Below are positions 18,173 through 26,902 of a stretch of 32,677 nt of DNA, piece by piece. The stretch is from an uncultured Prosthecobacter sp. (GTDB taxonomy: Bacteria > Verrucomicrobiota > Verrucomicrobiia > Verrucomicrobiales > Verrucomicrobiaceae). The notes under the pieces are model-generated. The model searched no databases. It saw nothing but the letters and a program-made list of their open reading frames with translations, and was not told where the DNA came from. The stretch spans positions 1-32,677 of the forward strand of contig CANNUR010000005.1 in assembly GCA_947523045.1 (NCBI GenBank). Direction: 5' to 3'. Position 1 is the first letter of the stretch. Every line of letters starts with the position of its first letter. Made by a program: the position numbers and the translations under genes.

Positions 18173-18190
18173 GGGAAAGAGAGGTGGAAA

Positions 18191-18580
18191 TTACTTTTTC
18201 TTGGGCGCCTGCTTGCTCTGGGCGCCGACCGTCTTGCGCGGCCCCTTGCGGGTGCGGGCATTGGTGTGAGTGCGCTGGCCGCGCACGGGCAGACCACGAC
18301 GATGACGATTGCCACGGTAGCAGTTGATGCTCAGCAGGCGCTTCATGTGCATCTGCTGTTCGCGGCGAAGATCCCCTTCAATGACGATCTTCATCCCCTG
18401 CACCGTCTGGGTGATCAGGGCAATCTGCTCGTCGCTCAATTCGCCGGCGCGCAGGTTGGGATCGATGTTGGCGAGCGCGAGAATGCGGCGGCTCAGGGGC
18501 AGACCAATGCCGAAGATGTACGGCAGGGAGTATTCGATCTTTTTTTCGTTGGGGATTTCAACCCCGAGGAGACGTGCCAT
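18191..18580 (-). CDS. rpsM: small ribosomal subunit protein uS13
   Basis: 129 residues, full length. The head protein contacts tRNA and the 50S bridge. Landmarks are MARLLGVEIPNEKKIEYSLPYIFGIG, the helix-hairpin region ANIDPNLRAGELSDEQ, RLLSINCYRGNRHRRGLPVRGQRTHTNARTRKG, and a basic tail ending PKKK. It has 18-29 base gaps to both neighbours and is part of the ribosomal operon. Confidence 0.98.
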   Translation of the reverse strand: MARLLGVEIPNEKKIEYSLPYIFGIGLPLSRRILALANIDPNLRAGELSDEQIALITQTVQGMKIVIEGDLRREQQMHMKRLLSINCYRGNRHRRGLPVRGQRTHTNARTRKGPRKTVGAQSKQAPKKK

Positions 18581-18609
18581 AGGTCAGGAGTGGTTAGAGC
18601 GAAAGTGAA

Positions 18610-18723
18610 TCAACCCTGGCGCTGCTTGTGGCGCGGGTTCTTGCAGACGATGCGAACAACACCCTTGCGGCGGATGACGCGGCAGAGTTCGCAAAGAGGT
18701 TTGACGGAGGTACGGACACGCAT
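18610..18723 (-). CDS. rpmJ: large ribosomal subunit protein bL36
   Basis: 37 residues: [20 protein letters not shown] to a basic end RHKQRQG. Zinc ligands C11, C14, C27 and H32 are all present, so this is the zinc-binding form. It is too short to stand out by length, but the match is unmistakable. First gene of the block; its ATG is at 18723 and rpsM follows 29 bases after its stop. The open frame upstream to 18996 is not part of it. Confidence 0.96.
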   Translation of the reverse strand: MRVRTSVKPLCELCRVIRRKGVVRIVCKNPRHKQRQG

Positions 18724-18740
18724 GGTGGCAAAGGGGGTGT

Positions 18741-18757
18741 TCCCCGCGAAACGGGGA
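18741..18757 (-). promoter_or_regulatory. small hairpin in the rpmJ leader
   Basis: TCCCCG (18741-18746) pairs with CGGGGA (18752-18757) around a five-base loop, 17 bases before the rpmJ start. It could affect initiation or be a simple ribosomal-protein leader element. No known leader motif is recognised. Confidence 0.4.
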
Positions 18758-18924
18758 GTCGCAAGTGGTAACACGGAACTTCGGGGGCGCAAGATGGATT
18801 TTGGACTTTTTGGACCTTTCTGCCCCCGCATTGGCGGGAATGCGCCCGCTGCACACGATTTTTCTGGGATTTTCTTCAAGTTTTGTGAATAGTTTGCGGG
18901 TCGTCGACGACCAACCCCACGCCT

Positions 18925-19227
18925 ATGAAACACCTCATCCTCCCCCTGCTCACCGCCCTCATGGTCACCTCCTGCGCCACCGGCCCGAATGCCCAAACCG
19001 GCACGGTCGTGGGTGCCCTCGGTGGCGCCGCTGTCGGCGGGCTGATCGGCAACCAGAGCGGCCGCGGCTTGGAAGGCGCGGCCATTGGCGCCGGACTGGG
19101 CGCCCTTGGCGGCAACGCCATCGGCAACTCCCAGGACCAGCGCAATGCCCAGTATTACCAGCAGCCCGTCTACGGCCAGCCTGCCTACCAGCAGCCCTAC
19201 TACGCGCCGCAGCCGCGCCGCTACTGA
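18925..19227 (+). CDS. glycine-zipper lipoprotein
   Basis: 100 residues. The signal [17 protein letters not shown] has lipobox Cys 17. Residues 27-70 are a glycine zipper ([19 protein letters not shown], then [17 protein letters not shown]) that can pack into membranes. The rest is a Gln/Tyr/Pro-rich tail ([21 protein letters not shown]). Resembles small YMGG/OmpA-like glycine-zipper envelope lipoproteins of unknown role. Monocistronic, divergent from rpmJ across 201 bases, with its own terminator 22 bases after the stop. Confidence 0.85.
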   Translation: MKHLILPLLTALMVTSCATGPNAQTGTVVGALGGAAVGGLIGNQSGRGLEGAAIGAGLGALGGNAIGNSQDQRNAQYYQQPVYGQPAYQQPYYAPQPRRY

Positions 19228-19249
19228 GTGCGGGTTGTCCTTCCCCCTC

Positions 19250-19280
19250 AGCGCGACCGGGCAACCGGTCGCGCTTTTTC
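19250..19280 (+). terminator. intrinsic terminator of the glycine-zipper gene
   Basis: Stem AGCGCGACCGG / CCGGTCGCGCT (19250-19260 and 19265-19275), a GCAA tetraloop and a T5 run (19275-19279). The same hairpin lies at the 3' end of glgP on the other strand, but the T-run favours the plus direction. Confidence 0.92.
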
Positions 19281-19289
19281 ATGTCCGCC

Positions 19290-21755
19290 TCAGGCGGGCA
19301 CGGCGACCGGCGCGACCTTCCACACCTTTGAGGCATACTCGAGGATGGTGCGGTCGCTGCTGAACTTGCCCATGCGCGCGGTGTTGAGGATGGCCATGCG
19401 CAGCCAGCGGTCGGGCTCGCGGTAGGCGGCGTCGGCCCGCCCCTGGGCCTCGCTGTAGCTGGCGAAATCCGCCAGGCAAAGATAGGGATCACCGTGATCG
19501 AGCAGGCTCTGGCGCAGGGGCGCAAAATCCGCCGCGCGGCCGGTGAAGTAATCGCTGCCGATCCAGTCGATGACATCGCGCAGGCGCTCATCAGCCCAGT
19601 AATAATCCCAGGGGTTGTAACCGCGCGCGCGCAGGTCGGCGACCTGCTCCACGGTGAGACCGAAGATGAAAATGTTGTCGTCGCCCACCTCCTCGGCAAT
19701 CTCGACGTTGGCACCGTCGAGGGTGCCGATGGTGAGGGCGCCGTTGAGGGAGAGCTTCATGTTGCCGGTGCCGGAGGCTTCCTTGCCGGCCGTGGAAATC
19801 TGCTCGGAAAGATCGGCGGCGGGAATGATCTTTTCCGCCAGCGAGACCCCGTAATTCGGCAGGAACACGACCTTGAGCTTGTCGCGCACACGCGGGTCGG
19901 CGTTGATGCGGGCGGCGACGGCGTTGATGGCGTGAATGATCGTCTTGGCGAGGTGATAGCCGGGCGCGGCCTTGGCACCGAAGACGAAGACACGCGGGTG
20001 AAAGACCGCCCCGGGGTTGTCGAGGATCTCGCGGTACAGGCTGACGATGTGCAGCAGGTTGAGGTGCTGGCGCTTGTACTCATGCAGGCGCTTGATCTGC
20101 ACGTCGAAAAGCGCATCCGGGCTGACATGGACGTCGCAACTCTGCTGGATCAGGCGCGCGAGTTCGACCTTGTGGCCGCGCTTGACGGCACGGTAGCGCT
20201 CACGAAAACCGGCGTCCTCGGCAAAGGCCTCCAGGTCGCGCAGCTTCATCGCGTCCTTGCGCCAACCGGAGCCGATCGCGTCGGTGATAAGGCTGGCCAG
20301 CTGCGGATTGCAGACATCCAGCCAGCGCCGGAAGGTGACGCCGTTGGTCAGGTTGAGGAAGCGCTCGGGATAGAGCGCATGAAACTCGGGAAACAGCCTC
20401 TCGCAGAGTAGCTGGGTGTGGAGGGCGGCCACACCATTGGTGGCGTGGCTGCCGAGCACCGACAGATGCGCCATGCGCACATACTTGCCGCCGCGCTCCT
20501 CGATGAGCGAGAGGGCCTGCTGCTTGTCGACGTCGCCCGGCCAGCGCGGCTCGACCTCGTTCTGCAGGAACTGGTGGTTGATGCGGTAGATGATCTGCAG
20601 GTGCCGCGGCAGCACGCGCTCGAACAGGGCCACGCTCCACATCTCAAGCGCCTCGGGCAGCAGGGTGTGGTTCGTGTAGGAGAAGGTGCGCCGGCAGATG
20701 TCCCAGGCCTGCTCCCAGGGCAGATGCTCCTCGTCGACCAGGATGCGCATCAGCTCGGGGATGGCGACGGCGGGATGGGTATCGTTGAGCTGGATGGCCG
20801 CCTTGGCGGGGAACTCGCTCCATGGCAGGGTGTAACCGTGCTTGAAGCGGCGGATGATGTCGGCCAGCGAGCAGGCCACAAAGAAGTATTGCTGCACGAG
20901 CCGCAACTCCTTGCCGCTTTCGGTGGCGTCGTTCGGGTAGAGCACCTTGGAAACCGTCTCGGCGAGCACCTTCTCGCGCAGCGCCTCGACATAACTGCCC
21001 TCGTTGAAAACCTTGAAGTTGAAATCCTCATCGGCCTGTGCCTGCCAGAGGCGCAGGACATTGACGGTCTGACTGTCGTAACCCACCACGGGCACATCCC
21101 AGGGCAGCCCGAGCAGGCACTTGGTGTCGACCCACTCCTGGCGCGGGTGGCCGTGGTCGTCGAACTTCTGCACGACGCGCCCGTACAAATGCACCGTCTG
21201 CCGGTAACTCGGGCGGGCGATTTTCCACGGGCTGCCGTCGCGCATCCAGGCGTCGGGATGCTCAACCTGGCGACCGTCGACAAACTCCTGGCGGAACAGG
21301 CCGAACTCGTAGTGAATGCCATAGCCGATGGCCGGCAGGTTGAGCGTGCTCAACGAGTCCATGAAACAGGCAGCGAGGCGGCCGAGACCGCCGTTGCCGA
21401 GCCCCATGTCGGGCTCCTTGGAGAGGATGACGTCGAGATCCTTGCCCAGTTCGGCAAGCGCCTGGCTGGCGACCTCGTAAAGACCGGAGTTGCGCAGGTT
21501 GTTTTCGAGCAACCGGCCCATGAGGTACTCGAGCGACAGGTAATGCACGCGCCGCACGCCCTCCTGGCGATGAAAGGTGCGCGACTTGGTGGCGTGCTCC
21601 ATGACACGGTCGCGCACAGCCAGGCAGGTGGCCACCCACCAGTCGTTTTCGCTGGCGGTGGAGACGTGGGCGCCAAGGGTGAAGCGCAGATGGTTGAGCA
21701 CCGAAGTTTTGACGCTCTCCGGACTGTTGCCGAGTTCGCAGGGGACGGGGATCAT
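19290..21755 (-). CDS. glgP: glycogen/starch/alpha-glucan phosphorylase
   Basis: 821 residues, typical of the GT35 family. It removes glucose-1-phosphate from the non-reducing ends of alpha-1,4-glucans in the cytoplasm, using pyridoxal phosphate. Seen: [66 protein letters not shown]-type [15 protein letters not shown], and the PLP site [28 protein letters not shown] with Lys about 667. The end of the family core is complete. It lies 24 bases after rsmI and is likely the last gene of a transcript beginning with the TPR gene. The leader is a C-then-T tract (CCCCCCCTTTTTTCTC) with no Shine-Dalgarno. Confidence 0.97.
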   Translation of the reverse strand: MIPVPCELGNSPESVKTSVLNHLRFTLGAHVSTASENDWWVATCLAVRDRVMEHATKSRTFHRQEGVRRVHYLSLEYLMGRLLENNLRNSGLYEVASQALAELGKDLDVILSKEPDMGLGNGGLGRLAACFMDSLSTLNLPAIGYGIHYEFGLFRQEFVDGRQVEHPDAWMRDGSPWKIARPSYRQTVHLYGRVVQKFDDHGHPRQEWVDTKCLLGLPWDVPVVGYDSQTVNVLRLWQAQADEDFNFKVFNEGSYVEALREKVLAETVSKVLYPNDATESGKELRLVQQYFFVACSLADIIRRFKHGYTLPWSEFPAKAAIQLNDTHPAVAIPELMRILVDEEHLPWEQAWDICRRTFSYTNHTLLPEALEMWSVALFERVLPRHLQIIYRINHQFLQNEVEPRWPGDVDKQQALSLIEERGGKYVRMAHLSVLGSHATNGVAALHTQLLCERLFPEFHALYPERFLNLTNGVTFRRWLDVCNPQLASLITDAIGSGWRKDAMKLRDLEAFAEDAGFRERYRAVKRGHKVELARLIQQSCDVHVSPDALFDVQIKRLHEYKRQHLNLLHIVSLYREILDNPGAVFHPRVFVFGAKAAPGYHLAKTIIHAINAVAARINADPRVRDKLKVVFLPNYGVSLAEKIIPAADLSEQISTAGKEASGTGNMKLSLNGALTIGTLDGANVEIAEEVGDDNIFIFGLTVEQVADLRARGYNPWDYYWADERLRDVIDWIGSDYFTGRAADFAPLRQSLLDHGDPYLCLADFASYSEAQGRADAAYREPDRWLRMAILNTARMGKFSSDRTILEYASKVWKVAPVAVPA

Positions 21756-21779
21756 GAGAAAAAAGGGGGGGTGGCAGGC

Positions 21780-22559
21780 TCAGGCCTCTGCGGGCCCGGC
21801 GGCGGCCCACTTGGGCAGCTCGCACGGGGCGATCACCAGGGTGATCTCGCCCTTCGGCGGTTTGGCCTGATAGTGCGAAAGCACGTTCCGGGCCGGACCG
21901 CGACGGAATTCCTCGAACTTCTTCGTCAGTTCGCGGGCCACCACGACGCGGCGCTCCGGCTCCGCCTCGGCAAGCAGCGCCAGGGTGTCGACCAGACGGT
22001 AGGGACTTTCAAAATAGACACTCGTGCAGTCGCGCGCGCGCGCCGCCTCCAGCTCACGGGCGCGCTGACCCTTTTTGTGCGGCAAAAAGCCACCGAAGTA
22101 AAAGGGGGTCACCGGCAGACCGGAGGCGGCGAGGGCGGCGAGCACGGCGCTCGGGCCGGGCAGGCTCTCGACGCGCAGGCCGGCGGCGACGGCGGCATGA
22201 ACCAACCGCTGACCGGGATCGGAGACGGTGGGCATGCCGGCATCGGAGACCAGGGCGACGCTGCCACCGGCCTCGAGGTGCGCGAGCAGCTCGGGGATGC
22301 GCCGCGCCTCATTGTGCTCATTGAGGCTGAGCAGGCGCGCGCGCACGCCGTGGTGGGCGAGCAGCCGGCCGGTGTGACGGGTGTCCTCACAGGCGACGAT
22401 GCCGGCGCATTTCAGCACATGCAGGGCACGCAGGGTGAAGTCGGCCAGGTTGCCAATGGGGGAGGCCACGAGGTAGAGGGCTGCGACCAGCGAGCCCGGA
22501 GCGCAGGCTTCCGGAACGCCGTCCTCCGGCGTTGCATCGGCCTCGGTCGCCTCCTGCAT
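21780..22559 (-). CDS. rsmI: 16S rRNA (cytidine1402-2'-O)-methyltransferase RsmI
   Basis: 259 residues from ATG 22559; a GTG one codon upstream is also possible. It methylates the ribose of C1402 in the decoding centre using SAM. Landmarks are LYLVASPIGNLADFTLRALHVL, IVACEDTRHTGRLL, LNEHNE, VALVSDAGMPTVSDPGQRLV, PGPSAVLAALAASGLP, FYFGGFLPHKKG, YFESPYRLVDTL and VVVARELTKKFEEFRRG, covering the whole family. The start shares its A with the stop of the LptE-like gene (TGATG), so translation is coupled. Confidence 0.96.
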   Translation of the reverse strand: MQEATEADATPEDGVPEACAPGSLVAALYLVASPIGNLADFTLRALHVLKCAGIVACEDTRHTGRLLAHHGVRARLLSLNEHNEARRIPELLAHLEAGGSVALVSDAGMPTVSDPGQRLVHAAVAAGLRVESLPGPSAVLAALAASGLPVTPFYFGGFLPHKKGQRARELEAARARDCTSVYFESPYRLVDTLALLAEAEPERRVVVARELTKKFEEFRRGPARNVLSHYQAKPPKGEITLVIAPCELPKWAAAGPAEA

Positions 22560-23071
22560 CACCAGCCCTCGCTCAGGTCGGAGGCCAGATTCGCCGCAAG
22601 CCGCTGGGCTGCGTCCTCCAAAGCCTGGGCCTCGGAGTTCTGGACGTTGTCGTCAAGAACCGTGTAGGAGTCGGCCGAGACAACGCCGCGGTGAATGATC
22701 GCACCGCCCGGCTTGTCGCGGACCGTGTACTCGGTGCTGAGGGTGAGCAGGAGCTGCGAGGTCCGCAGCACGTTGTCGCGGTCCGAACGGAACTGTGAAC
22801 GGCGGATGCGGGTGATCTTGCCAACCAACACCGCCTCGGCATCGGCTTCGGAGACGATCTGGTAGGCACCGCCAAGCTGGATCTGCTTGATGACCGCATT
22901 GGTCAGCAGCGGGCCGAGACGTGGTTCGAGCGAAAGATTTTCAAAGGTCGGCACCGCCAACTTGGAGATGCGGACCAGGTGGGCCGGCTTTTGTCCGCCG
23001 AGGCGGTAGCCCGCGCAGCCGGTGAGGCCGAGGACGCTGAGGAGCAGGAGGGCAAAGGTGCGGGTGTTCAT
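22559..23071 (-). CDS. lptE: LptE-like LPS assembly lipoprotein
   Basis: 170 residues. The lipoprotein signal MNTRTFALLLLSVLGLTGC has Cys 19, followed by AGYRLGG. The body has the LptE layout: LAVPTFENLSLEPRLGPLLTNAVIKQIQL, a beta-rich middle (VLVGKITRIRRSQFRSD), and a C-terminal helix (AQALEDAAQRLAANLASDL). LptE plugs the LptD channel that inserts LPS into the outer membrane. Sequence identity is always low in this family, so the symbol is likely but not certain. Follows the TPR gene by 12 bases and overlaps rsmI. Confidence 0.82.
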   Translation of the reverse strand: MNTRTFALLLLSVLGLTGCAGYRLGGQKPAHLVRISKLAVPTFENLSLEPRLGPLLTNAVIKQIQLGGAYQIVSEADAEAVLVGKITRIRRSQFRSDRDNVLRTSQLLLTLSTEYTVRDKPGGAIIHRGVVSADSYTVLDDNVQNSEAQALEDAAQRLAANLASDLSEGW

Positions 23072-23083
23072 CCGGGGACGGGG

Positions 23084-24395
23084 TCAGGGGGCCGGCGGCT
23101 TGGGCGGAACCGGCAGGTTGTCCGGCTTCTGCAGCGGAATGCCGGGTGCCGCGGGTACTGCCGGCTTTTCCGGCACCGGCAGAGGCTCGGGCACGGGCGG
23201 GAGCGGGCTGCCAGCCGCAGGGGGCAACAGGCTGCCGGCGGCGGGTGGCGTCACCCCCGGGCTGAGCGGCAGCACCGGCTCCTGCAAGGGAATGGGCAGG
23301 AAACTGTCGTCGCCAGCGCGCATCTTCGGCCGGGCGCTCTCGGGCGCCAGCGGACCCACATAATCCTGGCTGCGCTTGAGGTTCTTGGCGCCGGGCACGG
23401 TGTAATCCTGGTCGGGCTGCCCCTTCTGCGCGGCCGCCACCGCCTCGGGATCCTTGGCGGCGAGATCGGCCAGGCGGGTTCGCGCCTCCTTGGAGGCTTC
23501 GGGCGATCCATACTTCAGCGCCTCGTTGTAGTAGATCGCCGCCGCCTTGGTTTTGCCCATGCGCTCGTAGAACTTGCCGATCTCGAGCGACTGGGTCGCC
23601 TCGGCCGCATTGACCTGGTTGAGGATGAGCTCGGCTTCGTCGGTGCGCTCGCCACTCGGGTTGGCCGTCATGTAGCTGGTGAGGGCGTCGCGGGTGGCAA
23701 TGAGGTTCGACCACGCTGCTGATCGAGCCGATGCGGAACTGCGCCTCGCGGGCCTGCTGGGTGCTCGGGTAGTTGTCGACCGCGGCCTGGAAGGCGGCCA
23801 CGGACTTCTCCTTCTCGCCCAGGTCCTGATACACCTCGCCAATGGTGAACTGGGCCACCGGAGCGAGTTTGCCAAAGGGCGCGTTCTTGATGATTTTTTG
23901 GTACAGACCGACCAGATCCTCGCCGCCCATGCGCACCGGGATGACCAGCAGGGCGCGGTGACGGCGGCCGCTGCGGGCTTCTTCAGCCAGCTCAAACTGC
24001 TGCTGGATGGCATCGTTGAAGCGCGGGCTGGCGCGGTGGTCGTCGATGAACTTCTGGAAGGCGTCGAAGGCCGTTGAAACATCGCTCGTCGAACGGGCGA
24101 TGACCGCCGCGGCGTAGGCGGCCTCGGCGGCGGCGGCCGTGAAGGGATACTCGCGCTGGATCCGGCTGTAGGCGTCGCGGGCCTTGCCCGTCTTGCCGTC
24201 GCGCTGGGCTTCCTGCCCCTCCGCCAGCAGCGCCGAGGCGGCCGCTTCCTGTGCCTGACGTTCGTCCGCGGCGGGCGCTCCCTTGTCCTTCTTCCCGAAC
24301 AAACCGAGGAAGGCGTGGGACGGAACGGGCGCAACACACAGGGCGCCTGCCGCAAGCAGGAGGGCGGACAGGCTGGGGAAGGCGGAAAGTCTCAT
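23084..24395 (-). pseudogene. TPR outer-membrane-assembly-like protein, frameshifted
   Basis: N-terminal part in one frame: signal peptide ending PVPSHA (residue 28), FLGLFGKKDKG, then TPR-like helices up to AREAQFRIGSISSV. The C-terminal part is in another frame: NLIATRDALTSYMTANP, IGKFYERMGKTKAAAIYYNEALKYG, and a Pro-rich tail to the stop at 23084. The frames join near 23709-23714, where one extra C (G on the coding strand, GTGGTC) breaks the reading; dropping it gives SSVSNLIATRD and about 436 residues. Without repair the first frame runs on to 22941 as nonsense overlapping lptE. It resembles BamD/YbgF-type envelope TPR proteins. This is either an assembly error or a recent mutation. Confidence 0.82.
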
Positions 24396-24583
24396 CGTGA
24401 ATGGCCATCCTAGGCCGGGATGGAAAAAACGTCAAGCCGGGGGCAAGCCGGCGACGCAGCCAAACCCGGTCATGAACGCCCCCTGCCCCCCATGCCCGCC
24501 GCTGAGTGCCTCCCGCGGTCGGCCACCAAGCTCTGCTCTGAAAGCCTGGCTTGCGGCAGGCGTTCCCCTGCTCTGCCCCTGCC
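24396..24583. other. divergent intergenic region
   Basis: 188 bases between the divergent TPR gene and the fourth sulfatase gene. It should hold both promoters, but I cannot point to a convincing pair of hexamers. No gene or repeat is seen. Confidence 0.4.
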
Positions 24584-26101
24584 ATGAAGATCCCCGTCCT
24601 GCTGATCGCCCTTTTCAGCCTCGCCCAATCCCTCACGGCCGCCCCGGCCGCACGACCGAACATCCTGTTCATCGCCATCGACGACCAGAACGACTGGATC
24701 GGCCACCTGGGCGGCCACCCCCTGGCGAAGACGCCGCATCTGGATCGGCTGGCCGCGCGCGGCACCAGCTTTCTCAACGCCCACTGCAATGCGCCTCTTT
24801 GCAATCCCTCGCGCACCAGCCTGCTGATTGGCCTGCGCCCGACCACCACCGGCATCTACGGCCTCTCCCCCTGGTTCCGCACCCTGCCCGAGTGGCGGGA
24901 CCGGGTCGCCCTGCCTCAGCACTTCGCCAACCACGGCTACCGCACCGCCGCCACCGGCAAGATCTACCATGGCGGCACCGGCGGAGGGGCGGGCGGCAAG
25001 GGCAAAAAAAAGGCCGCCGCACCGGCGATGCAGGAGTTCCAGATCACCGCCCCCTATGGCGGCGTCGGCAGCAAGCCGCCGAAAAAACTCATCCCGCCAA
25101 CGCCGATGGGCGATCACCCGGCGATGGACTGGGGCGTCTGGCCGCCCGACAACGACGACACCCAGAAGGGCGATTACCAGGTCGCCTCCTGGACGGTCGA
25201 GCAGATCAGGAATGCCCCCAAGGACCAGCCCTTCTTCCTCGCCGCCGGTTTCTTCCTCCCCCACGTTCCTTGTTACGCCACCCAGAAGTGGTTTGACCTC
25301 TACCCCGACGACGACAGCGTGCTGCCGAAGATCCTCGTGGAGGACCGCGCCGACACCCCGCGCTTTTCCTGGTACCTGCACTGGAACCTGCCCGAGCCGC
25401 GCCTCAAGTGGGTCCAGGACAACCAGCAGTGGCGCAACCTGGTGCGCAGCTATCTGGCCTGCACCAGCTTCGTCGACGCCCAGATCGGCCGGCTGCTCGA
25501 TGCCCTGGAAGAGACCGGCCAGGCCGACAACACGATTGTCGTCGTCTGGGGCGACCACGGCTGGCACCTCGGCGAAAAGGCGATCACCGGCAAGAACAGC
25601 CTCTGGGACCGCGGCACCAAGGTGCCGCTGATCTTCGCCGGCCCCGGCGTCACCTCCGGTCAGCGCTGCACCCAGCCGGCCGAACTGCTCGACATCTACC
25701 CGACCCTGGTTGAACTCGCCGGCCTGCCCGCGCGCACCGACCTGGAGGGCCTCAGCCTCGTGCCCCAGCTCCAGAACGCCGCCAAAAAGCGCGAACGCCC
25801 CGCCATTACCAGCCACAACCAGGGCAATCACGGCGTGCGCAGCGAGCGCTGGCGCTACATCCGCTACGCCGACGGCAGCGAGGAACTCTACGACATGCAG
25901 TCCGACCCCCAGGAATGGCACAACCTCGCCGGCAAGCCCGAGCACGCGGCCGTCATCACCGAACACCGCCGGTGGCTGCCGACGATCGACCGGGCCCCCG
26001 CCCCCAACAGCGCCAGCCGCGTGCTGACCTACGACAAGGCCAGCGACACCGCCGTCTGGGAGGGCGCCACCGTGCGCCGCGGTGACCCGATCCCGGACTG
26101 A
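24584..26101 (+). CDS. secreted iduronate-2-sulfatase-like sulfatase (S1 family)
   Basis: 505 residues from ATG 24584, chosen for the signal peptide MKIPVLLIALFSLAQSLTAA; an upstream in-frame ATG at 24551 would add residues that spoil it. Metal pair D33-D34 lies in FIAIDDQNDWIG, the formylglycine site is C73-N-P-S-R77, and VVVWGDHGWHLGEKAITGKNSLWDRGTKVPL is the metal and substrate site typical of iduronate-2-sulfatase-like enzymes. A basic insert (GGKGKKKAAAPAM, about 139-151) is low complexity. Ends 4 bases from the convergent zinc peptidase gene. The natural substrate is not known. Confidence 0.93.
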   Translation: MKIPVLLIALFSLAQSLTAAPAARPNILFIAIDDQNDWIGHLGGHPLAKTPHLDRLAARGTSFLNAHCNAPLCNPSRTSLLIGLRPTTTGIYGLSPWFRTLPEWRDRVALPQHFANHGYRTAATGKIYHGGTGGGAGGKGKKKAAAPAMQEFQITAPYGGVGSKPPKKLIPPTPMGDHPAMDWGVWPPDNDDTQKGDYQVASWTVEQIRNAPKDQPFFLAAGFFLPHVPCYATQKWFDLYPDDDSVLPKILVEDRADTPRFSWYLHWNLPEPRLKWVQDNQQWRNLVRSYLACTSFVDAQIGRLLDALEETGQADNTIVVVWGDHGWHLGEKAITGKNSLWDRGTKVPLIFAGPGVTSGQRCTQPAELLDIYPTLVELAGLPARTDLEGLSLVPQLQNAAKKRERPAITSHNQGNHGVRSERWRYIRYADGSEELYDMQSDPQEWHNLAGKPEHAAVITEHRRWLPTIDRAPAPNSASRVLTYDKASDTAVWEGATVRRGDPIPD

Positions 26102-26105
26102 CGTC

Positions 26106-26807
26106 TCAAGCCTTGCCGGTCGGCCGCAGGCGACCGCTGCCCGGCAGGGCGGTGAGCAGAAAATAGCGCGGCGCGCGCAGCAGGTCGCCCACCTCGCGGG
26201 TGGCGACCCGCGACAGCAGGCCGCTCAAGGCGTCAAGCGCGTCCGGATGACGGTCGAGATGCGATTCCAGAAAGCGGCGCAGGCGGGCGTTGGCGTTGAA
26301 CTCGACCGCCAGGGTGCCGAGGTTGAGCAGCAGGAACAGCAGGCACAGCCCCAGGCCGCCAAAGAGGGCCAGACGCGCGTTGAATTTCATCAGCATCAAG
26401 CCCGCCGCGGCGATGGCGACAAAGCCCGGGCCGTAGCGGGTCAGCCGGATCACCGTCTGCCGCCATTTCAGGTCGCCGAGGGCATCGCCGGCTTGTGTCG
26501 CATGGGCGGCCTCGTGCAGGGCCACCGCCCAGGCACCGAGGGTGGTCGATTCCGCCACGCGCCGGCTCAAAAACAGCCGGCGGCGGCGCGGGTCAAAGCT
26601 GTCCGAGGTCAGCCCCTCGTAAGGCACGATCTCGACATCGGTAATGCCCTCGGCGGCAAGGAACAGTTGGGCGATCTCGGCGCCACTGTGCGCGGTCGGT
26701 GCGCGCCGGCCGCCGGCCGCGCCAAGCACCTGCGCGTAGCGCGCCTGGGCGTGGCGGCAGACGGCGAGGGCGAGGACCAGGACAATGCCGATGAGGCCGA
26801 AGAACAT
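26106..26807 (-). CDS. YugP-like zinc metallopeptidase (Zn_peptidase_2)
   Basis: 233 residues. An N-terminal hydrophobic segment (2-16), then RRLFLSRRVAESTTLGAWAVALHEAAHATQAGDAL with zinc ligands H98-E99-x-x-H102. Two further membrane segments lie at about 128-142 and 147-166, followed by AVEFNANARLRR, whose Glu may be the third ligand. This matches the YugP family of membrane-bound neutral zinc peptidases of uncertain role. The start at ATG 26807 has GGAG only two bases away. It is convergent with the sulfatase and divergent from purD. Confidence 0.85.
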   Translation of the reverse strand: MFFGLIGIVLVLALAVCRHAQARYAQVLGAAGGRRAPTAHSGAEIAQLFLAAEGITDVEIVPYEGLTSDSFDPRRRRLFLSRRVAESTTLGAWAVALHEAAHATQAGDALGDLKWRQTVIRLTRYGPGFVAIAAAGLMLMKFNARLALFGGLGLCLLFLLLNLGTLAVEFNANARLRRFLESHLDRHPDALDALSGLLSRVATREVGDLLRAPRYFLLTALPGSGRLRPTGKA

Positions 26808-26902
26808 GGCTCCACTGTCCCGCGCTTTGGCTAGCGGGCAAACGGGAAAGCAGCGGCGCCCGCCCTTGCCTTTGCGCCAACCCGCTTCATACGTCCTCCC
26901 CC

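Noticed and set aside
22941..23708. Continuation of the TPR frame to 22941
   Set aside because: After the frameshift this frame reads as unrelated Arg/His/Pro-rich sequence and overlaps lptE; the true C-terminus is in the neighbouring frame.
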